Positions 14,967-24,316 of a stretch of 32,511 bases of DNA are shown piece by piece. Location: contig JAGBHF010000011.1 in the NCBI GenBank assembly GCA_017935645.1, forward strand, positions 68,709-101,219. Reading direction: 5' to 3'. The first letter of the stretch is position 1. Each line of letters starts with the position of its first letter. Under the pieces are notes generated by a model. The model saw nothing but the letters and a program-made list of their open reading frames with translations. It was not told the DNA's origin and searched no databases. A program made the translations under genes and the position numbers. This DNA comes from Bacteroidaceae bacterium (GTDB lineage Bacteria > Bacteroidota > Bacteroidia > Bacteroidales > Barnesiellaceae_A).

Positions 14967-16778
14967 TTATGAATACATCAACTCGATTTCTTTCTTGTAT
15001 ATCTTGTTGATGATTGAGCGACGCACCTTGAGTGTGTTGGTCAACTCGCCACGCTCCATGGTGAATGCGTGAGGAAGAAGGGTAAACTTCTTGATTTGCT
15101 CGAACGCTGCAAAGTTCTTTTGCAATTCGGCAATGCGCGCCTCTATCATGGTGTATATCTCTTGGTTTTTCACCAAGTCCTCGAAGGTCTGGAATTGTAT
15201 CTGCATCTTCTTGGCATATTCAATAAGAGCCTCATATGCCGGAACGATAATAGCAGTTACATACTTGCGTTGGTCGCCAATTACGGCTACTTGCTCGATG
15301 AAGCGGTCGCCACCCAAGCAGCTCTCGATAGCTTGCGGAGCAATATATTTGCCGTTAGAGGTCTTGAAGAGGTCTTTGATGCGCTCGGTAATAGACAACT
15401 TGCCATCGATGTATGTACCGGCATCACCGGTGCGGAACCATCCGTCTTCGGTAAAGACTTTGGCTGTCTCCTCGGGTTTCTTATAGTAACCTTGCATCAC
15501 AGTACCACTCTTGACAAGTATCTCGTTATTGTTCTCAGTATCGATGCGTACCTCAATCTCGGGCATTACTGTACCCACAGTACCTATCTTGTAGTCGTTG
15601 GGGAGGAAGCACGATACGGTAGCTGTTGTCTCAGACAATCCGTAACCGTATATGATGGGTATACCGCATGAGAGCAAGAACTCGTTGATAGCATCTCCGA
15701 GGGGCGCTCCGGCTACGGGGAAGAGTACACCGTTGTTCACACCTATTGTGTGACGTATCTTCGAGAGGATAACCTTGTCGAACAACTTGTATTGCAAGTT
15801 GAGCAAGAAGGGGATATTGCGACCTTGGCTCTTATAGTCGATGTAATATTTGCGACCTGTTTTCAGAGCCATTTGTATCATCTTAGCCTTTACGCCACTT
15901 TGCTTGGCAATAAATTCTTGTATACCGGCATATACTTTTTCCCAGAAGCGGGGTACGTTACACAACAACGAGGGACGTACTTCCTTAACAGTGGCGGCAA
16001 TCGTCTTGGTATCGCGGTTGATAACCACTCGAATACCCATTGAGAGGCAGAAGTAGCTCCAAGCACGCTCGAAGATGTGTGTCATAGGCAAGAAGCTGAG
16101 TGAAACATCCTCATCGCTAAGCATCGTAAGGCGTTGCTTGTGTATGCGCATGATGATGTCGTAGTTGGTATGTGTGAGCATTACACCTTTGGGCTCACCG
16201 GTAGTACCCGATGTATATATGAGGGTAGCAAGGTCTTCGGGGCGAGCCGAACGAGTGCGACGTTCAACCTCGGCTCTTACCTCATCCGATGCTTTTTCGC
16301 CCAAGGCCATGAACTCGTCCATGTAGATGCTTTGGGTGTCATTTTCGGCACGTACTACTTGACGGTCGAAGATGATAACATGCTCAACAAGCGGACAGTT
16401 GGCGCGAGCCTCCATCCACACATCATATTGGGGTTGCTCACCCACAAAGAGGAAGCGAGCCTCTGTTTCGTTGATGATGTATGTAATCTGATCGGCCGAG
16501 CTGGTAGCATATAGCGGGACTATTACTGCGCGGTTTTGGAACGCACCATGGTCTACAACAAGGCCGTGAATTGTATTTTGGGTAAAAGTAGTGATGTTCT
16601 CTTTTTCCTTAATACCTAATTGAGCAAGAGCACGGGCGGCAGTGTCGATGAGTGACTTAAACTCATTCCAAGATGTTGATATCCACTCGTTTGTAATGTA
16701 GTCTTTGTGACGGATTGCTTCGCGCTCTCCGTACTTTTCAGCCTGACGAGCAGGCATAGAGGTCATTTCATTGATCAT
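14967..16778 (-). CDS. Long-chain acyl-CoA synthetase (AMP-forming)
   Basis: This 603-residue adenylate-forming enzyme activates fatty acids to acyl-CoA through an acyl-AMP intermediate. The phosphate-binding loop is YTSGTTGEPKG (188-198). The family's YGLSETTA motif follows, then the hinge region WFRTGDAG and the C-terminal DLFKTSNGKYIAPQAIE segment with the catalytic Lys region. The length and the FADD-type linker fit the long-chain fatty acid class found in Bacteroidota rather than acetyl-CoA synthetase. It probably works on exogenous or recycled membrane fatty acids. It has its own promoter (-7 at 16800-16807) and terminator. A palindromic candidate operator lies upstream at 16875-16905. 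Confidence 0.93.
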   Translation of the reverse strand: MINEMTSMPARQAEKYGEREAIRHKDYITNEWISTSWNEFKSLIDTAARALAQLGIKEKENITTFTQNTIHGLVVDHGAFQNRAVIVPLYATSSADQITYIINETEARFLFVGEQPQYDVWMEARANCPLVEHVIIFDRQVVRAENDTQSIYMDEFMALGEKASDEVRAEVERRTRSARPEDLATLIYTSGTTGEPKGVMLTHTNYDIIMRIHKQRLTMLSDEDVSLSFLPMTHIFERAWSYFCLSMGIRVVINRDTKTIAATVKEVRPSLLCNVPRFWEKVYAGIQEFIAKQSGVKAKMIQMALKTGRKYYIDYKSQGRNIPFLLNLQYKLFDKVILSKIRHTIGVNNGVLFPVAGAPLGDAINEFLLSCGIPIIYGYGLSETTATVSCFLPNDYKIGTVGTVMPEIEVRIDTENNNEILVKSGTVMQGYYKKPEETAKVFTEDGWFRTGDAGTYIDGKLSITERIKDLFKTSNGKYIAPQAIESCLGGDRFIEQVAVIGDQRKYVTAIIVPAYEALIEYAKKMQIQFQTFEDLVKNQEIYTMIEARIAELQKNFAAFEQIKKFTLLPHAFTMERGELTNTLKVRRSIINKIYKKEIELMYS

Positions 16779-16799
16779 ATAATCTCAATTTGTTCGGCG

Positions 16800-16807
16800 C
16801 AAAGGTA
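16800..16807 (-). promoter_or_regulatory. -7 element for the acyl-CoA synthetase gene
   Basis: TACCTTTG on the minus strand matches TAnnTTTG, 22 bases before the ATG. The -33 box is degenerate, which would fit dependence on an activator. Confidence 0.6.
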
Positions 16808-16866
16808 GAGATTATGCTTCGTAAAAGTTGTTATTTGCAAGTGATAAAAGGCAAATTGTTGGTTAA

Positions 16867-16905
16867 AATTGCACAATTGCACACCACTTGTGCATGTGTG
16901 CAATT
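16867..16905. repeat. Palindrome with three AATTGCAC units
   Basis: AATTGCAC occurs twice in tandem (16867-16874 and 16875-16882) and once inverted (GTGCAATT at 16898-16905). AATTGCACAC and GTGTGCAATT form a perfect 10-bp inverted repeat around an 11-base centre. It stands about 70-100 bases upstream of the acyl-CoA synthetase -7 box, with no T-run beside it. It therefore looks more like a binding site for a dimeric regulator than a terminator. Confidence 0.5.
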
Positions 16906-16940
16906 CCTTTGAAGGTTACAAATGTAACTACGTGGCAAAT

Positions 16941-16975
16941 AAAAAAATGAGGTTACGAGTCAATCGTATCCTCAT
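16941..16975 (-). terminator. Terminator of the polyprenyl synthase gene
   Basis: On the minus strand ATGAGGATACG pairs with CGTAACCTCAT (one T-T mismatch), followed by a run of seven T. It lies 22 bases after the stop codon. Confidence 0.85.
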
Positions 16976-16997
16976 GCAATAGGTTGTGTAAAGTTGA

Positions 16998-17972
16998 TTA
17001 TTTTTCGCGACTGATGGTATAGTCGAGTAGTTCTATCAATGCTTGGCGAGCCATACTTGGGGGAAGTGCTTCGAGGCACTCAACGGCTTGATTGCGCAAT
17101 TGGAGCATGCGTTCATGAGCATACTCTATACCGCCACGAGTCTTGGCATAGTTGATGAGGGTTTCTATGGCTTCGCTATCAAGGTTGTCGTTGTCGAGCA
17201 GAGTGCGCATGCGAGCGTTCTCTTCGTCATCGTTGTGAGTGATAGCATACAATAACGGAAGGGTTATCTTACCCTCACGCAAGTCGTTGCCTGTAGGCTT
17301 GCCTATGACGTTGTTGTCGTAATAGTCAAATATGTCATCCTTGATTTGGAAACAGAGTCCGAGCAGTTCGCCAAATTTCTCCAATCTTGCGCGGGTATCA
17401 TCATCGGTAGCCACCGATATAGCACCTACATGCATGCAAGTACGGAAGAGCGAGGCTGTCTTGCGACGTATTACTTCAAAGTATGCCTCTTCCGATAGTC
17501 GATGTTGACGGGCATTATCGATTTGGTTGATTTCACCGTGAGCCAACTCCTGTCCCAGACGACCCATGGCAGCAATTATCTGCATGTTGTTGGTCTCCAC
17601 ACCGCATTGCAAGGCACATGATACAAAGTGGTCGCCCATCAGTACGGCCAATCGGTTGTCTTCAACAGCATTAATGGTAGGATGTCCGCGACGATACATC
17701 GAAGTGTCTATCACATCATCGTGAATGAGACTGGCGTTGTGCATCAGCTCAATCGCGGCTGCCGACAGGATTGTAGTGGGTGTGATATTACCCATCATTC
17801 GAGCACATAGTAAGATAAGAATAGGGCGTATCTGCTTACCTTTAGTGAGCAAATAGCGGTCTACAATCTTGTTGATCAATTGGTTGTTGGTGTGAAGTTT
17901 CTCAACCAATATGCGGTTGAGTTCGACCAATTCATCGTTTATCGGTGCTTGTATGTTAGATAATACATCCAT
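16998..17972 (-). CDS. Polyprenyl (probably octaprenyl-type) diphosphate synthase
   Basis: This trans-prenyltransferase condenses isopentenyl diphosphate units into a long isoprenoid chain. The 324-residue protein has the first aspartate-rich motif HDDVIDTSMYRRG (D85, D86, D89) and the second, QIKDDIFDYYD. GKPTGNDLREGKITLPLLYA lies after it. The residue five places before the first motif is small (A80), which in this family allows long products, so a quinone side chain such as that of menaquinone is a better guess than geranyl or farnesyl. Chain length cannot be fixed from sequence. It is monocistronic, with its own -7 box and terminator, and draws on the pathway fed by ispG in this window. 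Confidence 0.93.
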   Translation of the reverse strand: MDVLSNIQAPINDELVELNRILVEKLHTNNQLINKIVDRYLLTKGKQIRPILILLCARMMGNITPTTILSAAAIELMHNASLIHDDVIDTSMYRRGHPTINAVEDNRLAVLMGDHFVSCALQCGVETNNMQIIAAMGRLGQELAHGEINQIDNARQHRLSEEAYFEVIRRKTASLFRTCMHVGAISVATDDDTRARLEKFGELLGLCFQIKDDIFDYYDNNVIGKPTGNDLREGKITLPLLYAITHNDDEENARMRTLLDNDNLDSEAIETLINYAKTRGGIEYAHERMLQLRNQAVECLEALPPSMARQALIELLDYTISREK

Positions 17973-17992
17973 TGTTTTTCAGAAAATCGTTG

Positions 17993-18000
17993 CAAAAGTA
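17993..18000 (-). promoter_or_regulatory. -7 element for the polyprenyl synthase gene
   Basis: TACTTTTG on the minus strand matches TAnnTTTG, 20 bases before the ATG. Confidence 0.58.
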
Positions 18001-18065
18001 CAAATAAAACTTATCCAAAACAATACTTGTTTGCGCATAAGTGCAAAAAGTTGATGCGTCATTGA

Positions 18066-18097
18066 TTTGTTTCTTTGATTGCCTTTGAGTATCTTTG
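18066..18097 (+). promoter_or_regulatory. polA-mfd promoter
   Basis: TTTG (18066-18069), 20 bases, then TATCTTTG (18090-18097) is the complete Bacteroidota consensus promoter. The start codon is 53 bases downstream. This is the clearest plus-strand promoter in the window. Confidence 0.75.
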
Positions 18098-18150
18098 CTC
18101 ATTAAGACTGCTTTGCCGTATTATTTGCAACGCTAAAAACATCGACAACA

Positions 18151-20946
18151 ATGAACGAAGAACAAACAAAAGTTGCGCAAAGGCTCTTTTTGATAGATGC
18201 TTATGCCTTGATATACAGGTCGTACTACGCTTTTATAAAAAATCCGCGTATCAACTCGCGTGGAGAGAATACTTCGGCTATACTTGGTTTTGTCAATACG
18301 CTTGAGGATGTGCTACGACGTGAGAATCCTACGCACATAGCTGTGGGATTTGACCCGCATGGTCCTACATTTCGTCATGAGGCATACGAGCGCTACAAGG
18401 CACAACGAGAGGAGACTCCCGAGGCTATACGATTTGCCGTGCCTATTATCAAAGAGATTATCAAAGCCTATCGGATGCCTATTATCGAGGTAGCCGGTTA
18501 TGAGGCCGACGATGTAATAGGATCGTTGGCTGTAAAAGCCGAGGCAGCCGGTTTTGACACCTATATGATGACTCCCGACAAGGATTATGGACAGTTAGTT
18601 ACCGACCATATCTTTATGTATCGCCCGCGGTTTGGTGGCGACTACGATGTGTTGGGTGTACCCGAGGTGTGTGCCAAGTATGATATAGCATCGCCCAAGC
18701 AGGTGATAGATATATTGGGCCTTATGGGCGATAGCTCAGATAATATACCCGGATGTCCCGGTGTAGGCGAGAAAACTGCTGTGAAGTTAATACAGGAGTT
18801 TGGCTCTATCGACAATCTGCTTGCCAATACCGATAAGTTGAAAGGTGCATTGCAACGTAAGGTGCAAGATAATCGCGAGATGATAGAGTTTTCGCGCTTC
18901 TTGGCAACGATAAAGACAGATGTTGAGGTGGAGTTTGACGAGGTGGCCCTGCGTCGTAAGCCTATTGATGAAGAGAGTCTGCGTCGCATCTTTATCGATA
19001 TGGAATTTCGCACCCTTGCCGACCGTATATTGGGCAAAAGCACTCCGGCTCCGGCGCAACAATCGGCACCTCAGCAAGCCTCTTTGTTCGATGCATTTGA
19101 TGCCGCTGAGCAAGTTGCCCCAAAAGAAGAAAATCTCAAGAGCGCAACAGACGTACCGCACACCTATCATTTGGTCGATACCGAGGATGCCATGTGGGAC
19201 TTGGCTGCGCTGTTGGGTAATGTCACTCAGTTTGCATTCGATACCGAAACTACGGGCTTAGATGCCATGCAGAGCGAGTTGGTAGGTATGTCGTTTGCCA
19301 TGCAAGCACATGAGGCCTACTATGTCCCTGTTCCAGCCGACCGTATAGCGGCAGAATTGGTAGTGGAAATATTCCGCTCGGTATTGGAAAATGAGAATAT
19401 TATGAAAATCGGTCAGAACATCAAGTATGACTATATGGTGATGCGCAACTATGGCATTACCATACAGGGCAAGATGTTCGATACGATGATAGCACACTAC
19501 CTATTACAACCCGAGCAACGTCACAACATGGATTATCTGGCCGAGGTGTATATGCAGTATCGTACCATTTCCATCGAAACCTTGATAGGTGCTAAGGGCA
19601 AAGGACAACTGTCGATGCGACAAGCTCCTGTTAATGAGGTGTGTGAATATGCCGCCGAAGATGCCGATGTGACTTGGCAACTATACGAAATATTGCGTGA
19701 AGAGTTGCATAAGGAGCAGATGACACAACTATTCGAAGAGATAGAAATGCCACTGGTGCGTGTACTTGCCGAGATGGAGATGGCAGGTGTGCGTGTCGAT
19801 GTCGAGGCCCTGCGAGTATCGGCACAGTCGCTTGAGGAGCGCATTGTGGCTCTTGAGGCTGAGATACACGAACTGGCAGGCGTAACATTCAATATAGCTT
19901 CGCCACGACAGGTGGGTGAGGTGCTCTTTGAACATCTCAAGATAGATGCCAAAGCACGCAAGACCAAGAGTGGACAATACTCTACAACCGAAGAGGTATT
20001 GGAGCGATTGCGTCCCAACCATCCCATAGTGGGTAAGATACTCGACATGCGTGGTTTACGCAAGTTGTTGAGTACCTATGTTAATGCCCTACCCGAACTT
20101 ATCAATGCGAAAACGGGCAAGATACACACCTCGTTCAATCAGACGGTTACGGCTACGGGGCGCCTCAGTTCCAGCAATCCCAATTTGCAAAACATCCCCA
20201 TCCGAGATGCCGATGGTCGCGAAATACGACGTGCCTTTGTAGCATCTCCGGGCTGTCGCTTTTTCTCGGCCGACTACTCACAAATCGAGCTACGCATCAT
20301 GGCTCACATGAGTGGCGATACCTCTATGATAGAGGCTTTCAACTCGGGAGCAGACGTACACACAGCTACAGCGGCCAAGATCTTTAAAGTACCCTTTGAG
20401 CAGGTTACAAGCGACATGCGTCGTAAAGCCAAGACAGCCAATTTTGGTATTATTTATGGCATATCGACCTTTGGTCTTGCCGAGCGATTGAGTATCTCAC
20501 GTCCCGAGGCCAAAACACTCATTGATGGCTACTTTGCCACTTATCCCCGCATCAAAGAGTATATGGCACAATGTATCGAGGATGCTCGTAAGTGCGGTTT
20601 TGTAACTACAGTATGCGGGCGTCGCAGGATGTTGCCCGACATCAATTCGCACAATGCAACCGTGCGTGGATATGCCGAGCGAAATGCTATAAATGCGCCT
20701 ATACAAGGCAGTGCGGCCGATATTATCAAGATTGCCATGATAAGGATATACGACCGTATACAACGTGAGGGCTTGCAAGCGCGCATGATTTTACAGGTGC
20801 ATGACGAGTTGAACTTTGATGTACCTATTGGTGAGGTGGAGCAATTGACACACCTTGTTACCGAGGAGATGCAACAAGCATATCGATTGTGTGTGCCCCT
20901 TATAGCCGATAGTGGTGTGGCCGATAACTGGCTTGAGGCACATTAA
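18151..20946 (+). CDS. polA: DNA polymerase I
   Basis: PolA fills gaps in repair and removes RNA primers from Okazaki fragments. All three domains are intact in 931 residues (E. coli 928). The N-terminal 5' nuclease (about 1-290) includes LFLIDAYALIYRS and EADDVIGSLA. The 3'-5' proofreading domain has DTETTGLD at 364, the NIKYDYMVM motif and YAAEDADVTWQLY. The polymerase domain has motif A DYSQIELR at 708, motif B RRKAKTANFGIIYG and motif C QVHDELNF at 882. Many PolA proteins have lost the proofreading residues; this one keeps them. The ATG at 18151 is 53 bases after a consensus promoter. The mfd gene follows after 25 bases on the same strand, which implies a joint repair transcript. Confidence 0.98.
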   Translation: MNEEQTKVAQRLFLIDAYALIYRSYYAFIKNPRINSRGENTSAILGFVNTLEDVLRRENPTHIAVGFDPHGPTFRHEAYERYKAQREETPEAIRFAVPIIKEIIKAYRMPIIEVAGYEADDVIGSLAVKAEAAGFDTYMMTPDKDYGQLVTDHIFMYRPRFGGDYDVLGVPEVCAKYDIASPKQVIDILGLMGDSSDNIPGCPGVGEKTAVKLIQEFGSIDNLLANTDKLKGALQRKVQDNREMIEFSRFLATIKTDVEVEFDEVALRRKPIDEESLRRIFIDMEFRTLADRILGKSTPAPAQQSAPQQASLFDAFDAAEQVAPKEENLKSATDVPHTYHLVDTEDAMWDLAALLGNVTQFAFDTETTGLDAMQSELVGMSFAMQAHEAYYVPVPADRIAAELVVEIFRSVLENENIMKIGQNIKYDYMVMRNYGITIQGKMFDTMIAHYLLQPEQRHNMDYLAEVYMQYRTISIETLIGAKGKGQLSMRQAPVNEVCEYAAEDADVTWQLYEILREELHKEQMTQLFEEIEMPLVRVLAEMEMAGVRVDVEALRVSAQSLEERIVALEAEIHELAGVTFNIASPRQVGEVLFEHLKIDAKARKTKSGQYSTTEEVLERLRPNHPIVGKILDMRGLRKLLSTYVNALPELINAKTGKIHTSFNQTVTATGRLSSSNPNLQNIPIRDADGREIRRAFVASPGCRFFSADYSQIELRIMAHMSGDTSMIEAFNSGADVHTATAAKIFKVPFEQVTSDMRRKAKTANFGIIYGISTFGLAERLSISRPEAKTLIDGYFATYPRIKEYMAQCIEDARKCGFVTTVCGRRRMLPDINSHNATVRGYAERNAINAPIQGSAADIIKIAMIRIYDRIQREGLQARMILQVHDELNFDVPIGEVEQLTHLVTEEMQQAYRLCVPLIADSGVADNWLEAH

Positions 20947-20971
20947 TACCTGATAATAAACATTGCGATAG

Positions 20972-23900
20972 ATGGAGCTTGTAGAACTGAAATCGGTGTT
21001 TAATACCTCGGCACGTAAGAAAGCCTTGGCCGGGGTGTTGTCTGATAGAAAAGTTAAGCGTATAGCACTCACCGGACTTGAAGGCTCGGCAGTGGCATTT
21101 GCCTTGTGCAATTTGCTCGATACAGGGCGACACACAATCATAGTTGCCGACAATAGCGACGAGGCGGGATATTTATATCACGACCTCTTGCAACTCGAAG
21201 GCGAACAGCGTGTAGCTTTCTTTCCATCGGGTTACAAGCGCAACATCAAGTATGGGCAGGTAGATGCTCCGGCCGGTATCATGCGCACCGATGTACTCAA
21301 TCGACTCAAGCTCAAAGAGCCTCTCCTGGTTGTAACCTATCCCGAGGCAATAGCCGAAAAAGTAGTGCAAGAGAAAGTCTTGGAGCAGAACACCTTGCAC
21401 ATAACTCCCCGAGAGCGTATCGATATAACATTTGCGGCACAAGTATTGCGCGAGTATGGGTTTGCCCGTGTCGATTATGTCTATGAGCCGGGGCAGTATG
21501 CCGTGCGTGGTAGTATTCTGGATGTATTCTCATACTCCAACGAATATCCCTATCGTATCGACTTTTTTGGAGATGATGTGGAGAGTATTCGTTCGTTTGA
21601 TGTTGACAGTCAACTCTCACGTGAAAAATTGGATGAGGTATACATCATACCCAATGTGTGTAACCGTGTGGAGAACGGAGTATCGTTGCTGGAGTTTGTC
21701 GATGCCAAGACACTCTTTGCATTCAGCGATTTAAGGCACACAATCGACCGTGTTATAGAACTTGCCAACGAGACACTTGCCGTGCAGGCCCTTGTTACCG
21801 AGGAGGTCGATGTGAATGCTATGCAAAAGGTGGTCGATGCCGAAGTATTTACTCGCAGTTTGGTTACATTTCGTCGCGTAGAGTATGGCAAGCGCGCCAT
21901 GGAGACACCGCAGGCAACCATCGAATACAATTGTTCGTTGCAGGGCGTATACCATAAAAACTTTGACTTAGTGAGCGATTCGTTTACCAAGTTTCTGCAA
22001 CAAGGATACAGCCTCTACATTACCAGCGACAATGAGAAACAGACCGACCGCTTACGCGATATCTTTGCCGACCGTGGCGATGATATAATTTTTACACCCA
22101 TCCTGCACACCATTCATGCCGGTTTTGTTGACAATGACCTGAAAGTGTGCTGCTTTACCGACCATCAAATTTTCGACCGTTTTCACAAGTATAACCTCAA
22201 GAGCGACCGCGCACGCACAGGCAAGATGGCACTATCATTGCGTGAATTGCAACAGATAGAGGTAGGCGATTACTTGGTACACATCGATCATGGTATAGGA
22301 CAATTTGGAGGACTTACTCACACCGAGATAGCCGGAAAGAAGCAAGAGGCCATTAAGGTGATATATAAGAACGGCGACTTGATATATGTGAGCATTCATG
22401 CCTTGCACAAGTTGTCGAAATATCGCTCGAAAGAGGGCGAAGCACCCACACTCAATCGTTTGGGTACGGGAGCATGGGAGCGTATGAAGGAACGTACCAA
22501 GAGTAAGATGAAGGATATTGCTCGCGACCTTATCAAGCTCTATGCTGCACGCCGTCAGGAAAAGGGTTTTGCCTACTCGCCCGACAATTTTATGCAACAA
22601 GAATTGGAGGCTTCATTTATTTACGAAGATACCCCCGATCAAGTAAAGGCAACACAAGATGTCAAGAGCGACATGGAGAGTGCACGACCGATGGATCGCC
22701 TTATCTGCGGAGACGTGGGATTTGGTAAGACCGAGGTGGCTATTCGTGCTGCTTTCAAGGCTACATGCGACAACAAACAAGTGGCTGTATTGGTTCCTAC
22801 TACAGTGTTAGCCTTTCAGCACTATCAAACCTTCAGCGAACGCTTGCGTGAGTTTCCTGTAAAGGTCGAGTATCTGAGTCGAGCACGTAAGCCCAAGGAT
22901 GTGCGTCGTATTCTCGCCGAATTGAAGGAAGGTAAGGTAGATATACTCATAGGCACACATCGTATCATAGGTAAAGATGTAGAATTTAAAGACCTCGGAT
23001 TGTTGATTATCGACGAGGAGCAAAAGTTTGGTGTTGCTGTCAAAGAAAAACTCAAGCAGATGAAAGTCAATGTCGACACGCTCACCATGTCGGCAACCCC
23101 TATACCTCGCACCTTGCAATTCTCGTTGATGGGGGCACGCGACTTGTCGGCTATTACAACTCCTCCTGCCAATCGCTATCCTATCATGACAGAGGTACAC
23201 TCGTTCAACGAGGATATTATCCGCGAAGCTGTCAACTTCGAGATGAGTCGTAATGGCCAGGTCTTTTTTGTCAACAACAATATTGAGCAACTGGCTACGC
23301 TGCACAACCTCATTACACGACTTGTTCCTGATGTGCGCATAGCCGTGGGGCATGGTCGTATGTCGCCCGATGAGTTGGAGAAGGTGATACTCGATTTTGT
23401 CAATTACGACTACGATGTACTCTTGGCAACAACAATTATAGAGAGTGGTATAGATATGCCCAATACCAACACCATCATCATCAACAATGCTCACAAGTTT
23501 GGCTTGAGCGAATTGCATCAATTGCGTGGTAGGGTTGGTCGTAGCAATCGCAAGGCATTCTGTTATCTGCTCACGCCTCCGCATCATGCCTTCAGTGAGG
23601 AGTCGCGTCGCCGACTACAAGCTATCGAGAGCTTCTCAGACTTGGGTAGTGGCATACACATAGCCATGCAGGACCTCGACATACGCGGAGCTGGCAACCT
23701 ATTGGGGGCCGAGCAGAGTGGTTTTATTGCCGACCTTGGTTATGAAGCCTATCAGAAGATATTGAAAGAGGCTGTAGAAGAACTCAAGACGCAAGAGTTC
23801 AGCGAACTCTACTATAATGAGGCGGACAATGGTAGTGATGAGAGTTTTGTTTCCGATTGTCAGTTTGAGTCAGATCTCGACCTCTTTATTCCTGCCGAGT

Positions 23901-24313
23901 ATGTACCGGTAGAGAGTGAGCGCATAACGCTATATCGTGAGTTGGACAATCTTGACAGAGAGAGCGAAGTGGCGGCCTTTTGTGAGCGTCTGCGCGACCG
24001 TTTTGGTGCGATACCCACCGAGACACTCGACCTTGTACAAGTTGTGAATTTGCGACGTGTGGCACGTACTCTCGGATTTGACAAGGTGTCGCTTAAGCAA
24101 GGTCGCATGTATCTCTACTTTGTAGGCGATGAACATACGGCCTACTATCAGTCTACAGCATTTGGTCGAGTACTCAATTATTTGCAACAAAATCCGCGTC
24201 GTTGCAAGTTACGCGAGGTCAATAATCGCCGTTCTATGGTGATAGACCCTGTGGCCAATGTGTTGGATGCGGTACAGTTACTCAAGACCATAAGTAACAC
24301 CGAGAGTGTGTAG
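20972..24313 (+). CDS. mfd: Transcription-repair coupling factor Mfd
   Basis: Mfd is a DNA translocase that pushes stalled RNA polymerase off lesions and recruits UvrA. The 1113-residue protein has the UvrB-homology region at the N-terminus, and the CarD-like RNA-polymerase interaction domain (GDYLVHIDHGIGQFGGL). The RecG-like helicase has Walker A GDVGFGKT (580-587) and Walker B DEEQ (681-684), then SATPIPRTL and QLRGRVGRS. A C-terminal TRCF regulatory domain ends the protein. It is 25 bases behind polA. Its stop codon is three bases from the stop of the convergent mscS-like gene and no hairpin is visible between them, so the two transcripts probably overlap. Confidence 0.97.
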   Translation: MELVELKSVFNTSARKKALAGVLSDRKVKRIALTGLEGSAVAFALCNLLDTGRHTIIVADNSDEAGYLYHDLLQLEGEQRVAFFPSGYKRNIKYGQVDAPAGIMRTDVLNRLKLKEPLLVVTYPEAIAEKVVQEKVLEQNTLHITPRERIDITFAAQVLREYGFARVDYVYEPGQYAVRGSILDVFSYSNEYPYRIDFFGDDVESIRSFDVDSQLSREKLDEVYIIPNVCNRVENGVSLLEFVDAKTLFAFSDLRHTIDRVIELANETLAVQALVTEEVDVNAMQKVVDAEVFTRSLVTFRRVEYGKRAMETPQATIEYNCSLQGVYHKNFDLVSDSFTKFLQQGYSLYITSDNEKQTDRLRDIFADRGDDIIFTPILHTIHAGFVDNDLKVCCFTDHQIFDRFHKYNLKSDRARTGKMALSLRELQQIEVGDYLVHIDHGIGQFGGLTHTEIAGKKQEAIKVIYKNGDLIYVSIHALHKLSKYRSKEGEAPTLNRLGTGAWERMKERTKSKMKDIARDLIKLYAARRQEKGFAYSPDNFMQQELEASFIYEDTPDQVKATQDVKSDMESARPMDRLICGDVGFGKTEVAIRAAFKATCDNKQVAVLVPTTVLAFQHYQTFSERLREFPVKVEYLSRARKPKDVRRILAELKEGKVDILIGTHRIIGKDVEFKDLGLLIIDEEQKFGVAVKEKLKQMKVNVDTLTMSATPIPRTLQFSLMGARDLSAITTPPANRYPIMTEVHSFNEDIIREAVNFEMSRNGQVFFVNNNIEQLATLHNLITRLVPDVRIAVGHGRMSPDELEKVILDFVNYDYDVLLATTIIESGIDMPNTNTIIINNAHKFGLSELHQLRGRVGRSNRKAFCYLLTPPHHAFSEESRRRLQAIESFSDLGSGIHIAMQDLDIRGAGNLLGAEQSGFIADLGYEAYQKILKEAVEELKTQEFSELYYNEADNGSDESFVSDCQFESDLDLFIPAEYVPVESERITLYRELDNLDRESEVAAFCERLRDRFGAIPTETLDLVQVVNLRRVARTLGFDKVSLKQGRMYLYFVGDEHTAYYQSTAFGRVLNYLQQNPRRCKLREVNNRRSMVIDPVANVLDAVQLLKTISNTESV

Positions 24314-24316
24314 AGG

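Noticed and set aside
22808..23587. 259-residue open frame antisense to mfd
   Set aside because: It lies wholly opposite a well-supported gene, has Cys/His-rich low-similarity composition and no promoter. It is a shadow of mfd codon bias, as are the long frames opposite sufB (4360-5160) and metK (5761-6330).
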